Shown piece by piece: positions 62,128 to 64,000 of a stretch of DNA of 64,000 nucleotides. The notes under the pieces were generated by a model. That model searched no databases. It saw only the letters and a list, made by a program, of their open reading frames with translations, and was not told the origin of the DNA. Each line of letters opens with the position of its first letter. Positions within the stretch are counted from its first letter, which is position 1. The DNA lies in assembly GCF_013114595.1 (NCBI RefSeq), contig NZ_VTXE01000009.1, positions 79,322 to 143,321 of the forward strand, given 5' to 3'. This DNA is from Vibrio sp. 99-8-1. GTDB taxonomy: Bacteria; Pseudomonadota; Gammaproteobacteria; Enterobacterales; Vibrionaceae. The position numbers and the translations under genes are program-made.

Positions 62128-62155
62128 CAGACATGGGTAACGATACCCATGTCTG
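62128..62155. terminator. Long hairpin between the antiporter gene and metA
   Basis: A perfect 12-bp stem (CAGACATGGGTA, 62128-62139, with TACCCATGTCTG, 62144-62155) and a four-base loop lie between two convergent genes. No T-run follows on either strand, so it may act as a weak or shared terminator or as a 3' end stabiliser. Confidence 0.6.
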
Positions 62156-62223
62156 GTAGATAAAAGTCACAATCTATCACTGCAATCAACATGATTTAGT
62201 GTAGAAATTTATTCTTATTAACC

Positions 62224-63165
62224 CTAATCATCCTTGGTAAAGTTGGCTTCAGAAAACTGCTCAAGATCATAAGGTGTTTGTTGGTATACACAATAGTTTA
62301 ACCAGTTCGAAAACAGTAGATGACCATGACTTCGCCAACTGGCAATTGGAGTATTATCCGTGTTGTCATTGGGGTAATAGTTCACAGGAATCGCTGGGTC
62401 CATTCCCTCCGCGAGATCCCTGACATATTCTGAATGCAGTGTTAAACATTCATATTCGGGATGCCCAGTTACAAAAACATTTCTTTTATCTTTGGTCGAT
62501 GCTAAATAAACCCCTGCAACATCAGATGTCGCCAAGATATCAAGATCAGTATGCTGTTCCAAGTAGTCATAGCTAAAGTCTGCATACCTAGAATGAGGCG
62601 CCAAAAAGTTATCATCAAATCCTCTTAAGATGGGATGATGCTCATCATGTATTCGATGGTTATATACACCAGACAATTTCTCTTTTCGCGTCTTCTTAGG
62701 CAAATCATAAAGTAGCTTTAATCCTGCCTGTGCCGCCCAACAGACAAACAGTGTAGAGGTAACATGGTTTTTTGCCCATGTCATAATACTCTCTAAGTGT
62801 TCCCAATAAATGACATCTTCGAACTGAACCAGCCCTAGCGGAGCACCCGTTATGATTAACCCATCAAAATTTCGATTTTTCACGGTTTCAAATTGACGAT
62901 AAAAGGTATCTAAATGTTCTGTAGGCGTATTCTTACTAGGGCGGTTATCGATACGAAGCAGTTCAACATCTATTTGCAATGGACTATTCGATAGTAATCT
63001 CAAGAACTGTGTTTCAGTCTCAATCTTTTTCGGCATTAAGTTGAGAATCAGCACTTTTAATGGGCGGATTTCTTGAGTGGATGCGCGAGACATTGGCATC
63101 ACAAAAATATTTTCGTTCTTCAATACATCAGAAGCGGGTAACCGATCAGGTATCCGAATAGGCAT
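62224..63165 (-). CDS. metA: Homoserine O-acyltransferase MetA (probably O-succinyltransferase)
   Basis: MetA activates homoserine at the start of methionine synthesis. With the start at ATG 63165 ([10 protein letters not shown]) the product has 313 residues. The catalytic residues fall at the E. coli numbers: Cys142 in VCWAAQAGL, His235 and Glu237 in GHPEYEC. I prefer 63165 to the ATG four codons upstream, because GGAGAG is correctly spaced and the N-terminus is the family one. Acyl donor choice (succinyl- versus acetyl-CoA) depends on residues I did not model. Met boxes lie just upstream. Confidence 0.94.
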   Translation of the reverse strand: MPIRIPDRLPASDVLKNENIFVMPMSRASTQEIRPLKVLILNLMPKKIETETQFLRLLSNSPLQIDVELLRIDNRPSKNTPTEHLDTFYRQFETVKNRNFDGLIITGAPLGLVQFEDVIYWEHLESIMTWAKNHVTSTLFVCWAAQAGLKLLYDLPKKTRKEKLSGVYNHRIHDEHHPILRGFDDNFLAPHSRYADFSYDYLEQHTDLDILATSDVAGVYLASTKDKRNVFVTGHPEYECLTLHSEYVRDLAEGMDPAIPVNYYPNDNTDNTPIASWRSHGHLLFSNWLNYCVYQQTPYDLEQFSEANFTKDD

Positions 63166-63178
63166 TGCTCTCTCCATA

Positions 63179-63210
63179 AGCTATCTAGACGTCTATATAT
63201 CCAGACTAGC
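63179..63210. promoter_or_regulatory. Tandem met boxes (MetJ operator) upstream of metA
   Basis: Four consecutive 8-mers fit a MetJ array: AGCTATCT (63179-63186), the perfect AGACGTCT (63187-63194), ATATATCC and AGACTAGC (63203-63210). The array begins 14 bases before the metA start, so repressor bound here would cover the transcript start region. It uses the same core palindrome as the metH operator. Confidence 0.85.
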
Positions 63211-63252
63211 CCATAGAAAATTAAAAGTCGAGGCTTTGTGAATTTTAAACAC

Positions 63253-63282
63253 AAAAAAGCCTTAACATCTCTGCTAAGGCTT
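63253..63282 (-). terminator. Terminator of degenerate tRNA-Asp copy 1
   Basis: On the minus strand, arms AAGCCTTA and TAAGGCTT (63275-63282 and 63257-63264 in complement) are followed by a T-run. It lies 25 bases beyond the CCA end of copy 1. It also ends the whole array before the metA promoter. Confidence 0.85.
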
Positions 63283-63306
63283 ACTGTTCTTATTCCTGAG
63301 AATAAG

Positions 63307-63459
63307 TGGCGGAGTGGACGGGAATCCCTACTCCTTGAAAACAAGCTCGCCCCCCGGCGTGACAGGCCGCTTTCTCTAACAAAGAGGCTAGAATCTCCAT
63401 GGACGGAGTGAATGCCAATCAATGTCGGGAACATTGATGGCACAACTGAACTACCGCGC
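63307..63459 (-). pseudogene. Degenerate tRNA-Asp copy 1, with extra nested insertion
   Basis: Read on the minus strand, this copy keeps the 3' acceptor and CCA (CCACTCCGCCA), an anticodon stem-loop with GTC, and the D-arm start CAGTT, but the T-loop and D-loop parts are replaced as in copies 2 and 3. It also carries about 49 extra bases (roughly 63391-63442) holding two small palindromes inside the D region. The acceptor 5' strand is not complementary. It should not form a working tRNA. Confidence 0.8.
63413..63442. repeat. Palindrome nested in degenerate tRNA copy 1
   Basis: TGCCAATCAATGT and ACATTGATGGCA form a 12-bp stem with one bulged A and a five-base loop. A second short stem, CTCC/GGAG (63395-63398 and 63405-63408), lies beside it. 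Both are absent from copies 2-4, so this is a secondary insertion. Confidence 0.7.
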
Positions 63460-63466
63460 TTAAACG

Positions 63467-63496
63467 AAAAAAGCCTTAACATCTCTGCTAAGGCTT
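63467..63496 (-). terminator. Terminator of degenerate tRNA-Asp copy 2
   Basis: The same AAGCCTTA/TAAGGCTT hairpin as in the copy 1 unit is followed by a T-run on the minus strand, at the same 25-base distance from the CCA end of copy 2. Confidence 0.85.
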
Positions 63497-63520
63497 ACTG
63501 TTCTTATTCCTGAGAATAAG

Positions 63521-63624
63521 TGGCGGAGTGGACGGGACTCCCTACTCTTTGAAAACAAGCGCGACCCCCGGCGTGACAGGCCGCTTTCTCTAACAAAGAG
63601 GCTAACCAACTGAACTACCGCTCC
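63521..63624 (-). pseudogene. Degenerate tRNA-Asp copy 2 with two replaced segments
   Basis: This 104-base unit keeps the 3' end CCACTCCGCCA, a 5' acceptor strand GGAGCGG that pairs with it except for one position, the D-arm start TAGTTCAGTTGGTTAG and the full anticodon arm CGGCCTGTCACGCCG. Two segments differ from the intact gene. AATAC of the D arm is replaced by CCTCTTTGTTAGAGAAAG, and GGTTC of the T arm by CTTGTTTTCAAAGAGTAGG. The T-loop is therefore destroyed, and a normal tRNA is unlikely. Confidence 0.82.
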
Positions 63625-63679
63625 GCTGCCCGCTTTGCTAGAGCTAACCATCGGTATTTTTTTATAACCGCTTAAACAC

Positions 63680-63709
63680 AAAAAAGCCTTAACATCTCTG
63701 CTAAGGCTT
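63680..63709 (-). terminator. Terminator of degenerate tRNA-Asp copy 3
   Basis: This is the third identical AAGCCTTA/TAAGGCTT hairpin with a T-run on the minus strand, 25 bases beyond the CCA end of copy 3. Confidence 0.85.
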
Positions 63710-63733
63710 ACTGTTCTTATTCCTGAGAATAAA

Positions 63734-63837
63734 TGGCGGAGTGGGCGGGACTCGCTACTCTTTGAAAACAAGCGCGACCCCCGGCGTGACAGGCCGCTTT
63801 CTCTAACAAAGAGGCTAACCAACTGAACTACCGCGCT
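63734..63837 (-). pseudogene. Degenerate tRNA-Asp copy 3 with two replaced segments
   Basis: This copy is very similar to copy 2, with the same D-arm and T-arm replacements and intact GTC anticodon arm. It differs by a CCCGCCCACTCC acceptor/T-stem end and a 5' side reading GCGCGGTAG, which does not match the 3' acceptor strand well. It is presumably non-functional as a tRNA. Confidence 0.8.
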
Positions 63838-63843
63838 TAAACG

Positions 63844-63872
63844 AAAAAAACCTCAGCATTTCTGCTAAGGCT
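63844..63872 (-). terminator. Terminator of the intact tRNA-Asp
   Basis: This is a diverged version of the array terminator (CCT-C-AGCA paired with TGCT-A-AGG) with seven T residues following on the minus strand. It lies 25 bases beyond the CCA of the intact tRNA-Asp. If efficient, it would keep the three degenerate copies mostly untranscribed from the upstream promoter. Confidence 0.8.
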
Positions 63873-63896
63873 TACTTTCTTATTCCTAAGAATAAA

Positions 63897-63973
63897 TGGC
63901 GGAGTGGACGGGACTCGAACCCGCGACCCCCGGCGTGACAGGCCGGTATTCTAACCAACTGAACTACCACTCC
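63897..63973 (-). tRNA. tRNA-Asp (anticodon GTC)
   Basis: This is a complete 77-base tRNA on the minus strand. The acceptor GGAGTGG pairs with CCACTCC and is followed by G and an encoded CCA. The D-arm is GTTCAGTTGGTTAGAAT, the anticodon arm CCGGCCTGTCACGCCGG has anticodon GTC, and the T-arm is GCGGGTTCGAGTCCCGT. All arms are intact. Only 27 bases upstream are in the window, so its promoter, or any upstream tRNA or rRNA genes, cannot be judged. Confidence 0.96.
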
Positions 63974-64000
63974 ACATGGTATCTTTTACTAAATAAAGAC

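Noticed and set aside
63120..63482. Arg/Ser-rich open frame of 120 codons near the tRNA
   Set aside because: It is the translation of metA leader, terminator and degenerate tRNA copy 1. The same peptide recurs only because the tRNA unit is repeated.
63460..63822. Second Arg/Ser-rich open frame of 120 codons
   Set aside because: It covers degenerate tRNA copies 2 and 3 with their terminators. Structure and repeats are explained by the RNA genes.

Overview
This window comes from a gammaproteobacterial chromosome, almost certainly Vibrionaceae and most likely Vibrio. The support is a complete MSHA type IV pilus locus in the V. cholerae gene order, a QstR-like competence regulator and galU between ssb and uvrA, the short lactate-family-free NPr/MgtE neighbourhood after rpoN, and a Vibrio-style degenerate tRNA-Asp array. 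Base composition looks moderately AT-rich, but I did not compute it. Nearly everything is chromosomal backbone. I see no prophage, insertion sequence, CRISPR array or rRNA operon.

Layout. Positions 1-4326 (minus) hold the mlaFEDCB phospholipid transport operon, followed by ibaG and a murA cut by the window edge. Positions 4626-13892 (plus) hold yrbG-kdsD-kdsC-lptC-lptA-lptB-rpoN-hpf-ptsN-rapZ-ptsO and then mgtE: Kdo synthesis, LPS export, sigma-54 and the nitrogen-related PTS. Positions 14012-26807 hold pmbA (minus), darP (plus) and a long minus-strand series mreB-mreC-mreD-maf-rng-yhdP-nit-tldD. Positions 26956-45732 (minus) are the whole MSHA locus, csrD(mshH)-mshIJKLMNEGFBACDOPQ. Positions 45965-51698 hold ssb (minus), then qstR, galU and uvrA (plus). 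Positions 51808-53595 encode a PglL-type O-oligosaccharyltransferase. Positions 53687-63165 hold a class V aminotransferase, lysC behind a lysine riboswitch, metH, a CPA1-type Na+/H+ antiporter and metA. Positions 63253-63973 hold one intact tRNA-Asp and three degenerate tandem copies of it.

How the genes fit together. Envelope construction dominates the left half: MurA makes peptidoglycan precursor, Mla keeps outer-membrane lipid asymmetry, KdsD/KdsC/Lpt make and move LPS, MreBCD sets cell shape and YhdP moves lipid. The pilus locus carries its own cyclic-di-GMP input, because MshE has two intact MshEN nucleotide-binding motifs, and it is headed by the degenerate GGDEF-EAL protein CsrD. The nearby PglL-type enzyme is a plausible pilin glycosyltransferase. 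The amino-acid genes on the right carry recognisable control elements: a lysine riboswitch before lysC and MetJ-type met boxes before both metH and metA. uvrA has a perfect LexA operator.

The least explained structure is the tRNA-Asp array. Three copies keep the anticodon arm, but two segments are replaced in the D and T arms. Those two segments contain complementary 7-mers, and the pairing survives as a G-U wobble in the diverged copy. Each copy has its own 3' trailer hairpin and terminator.
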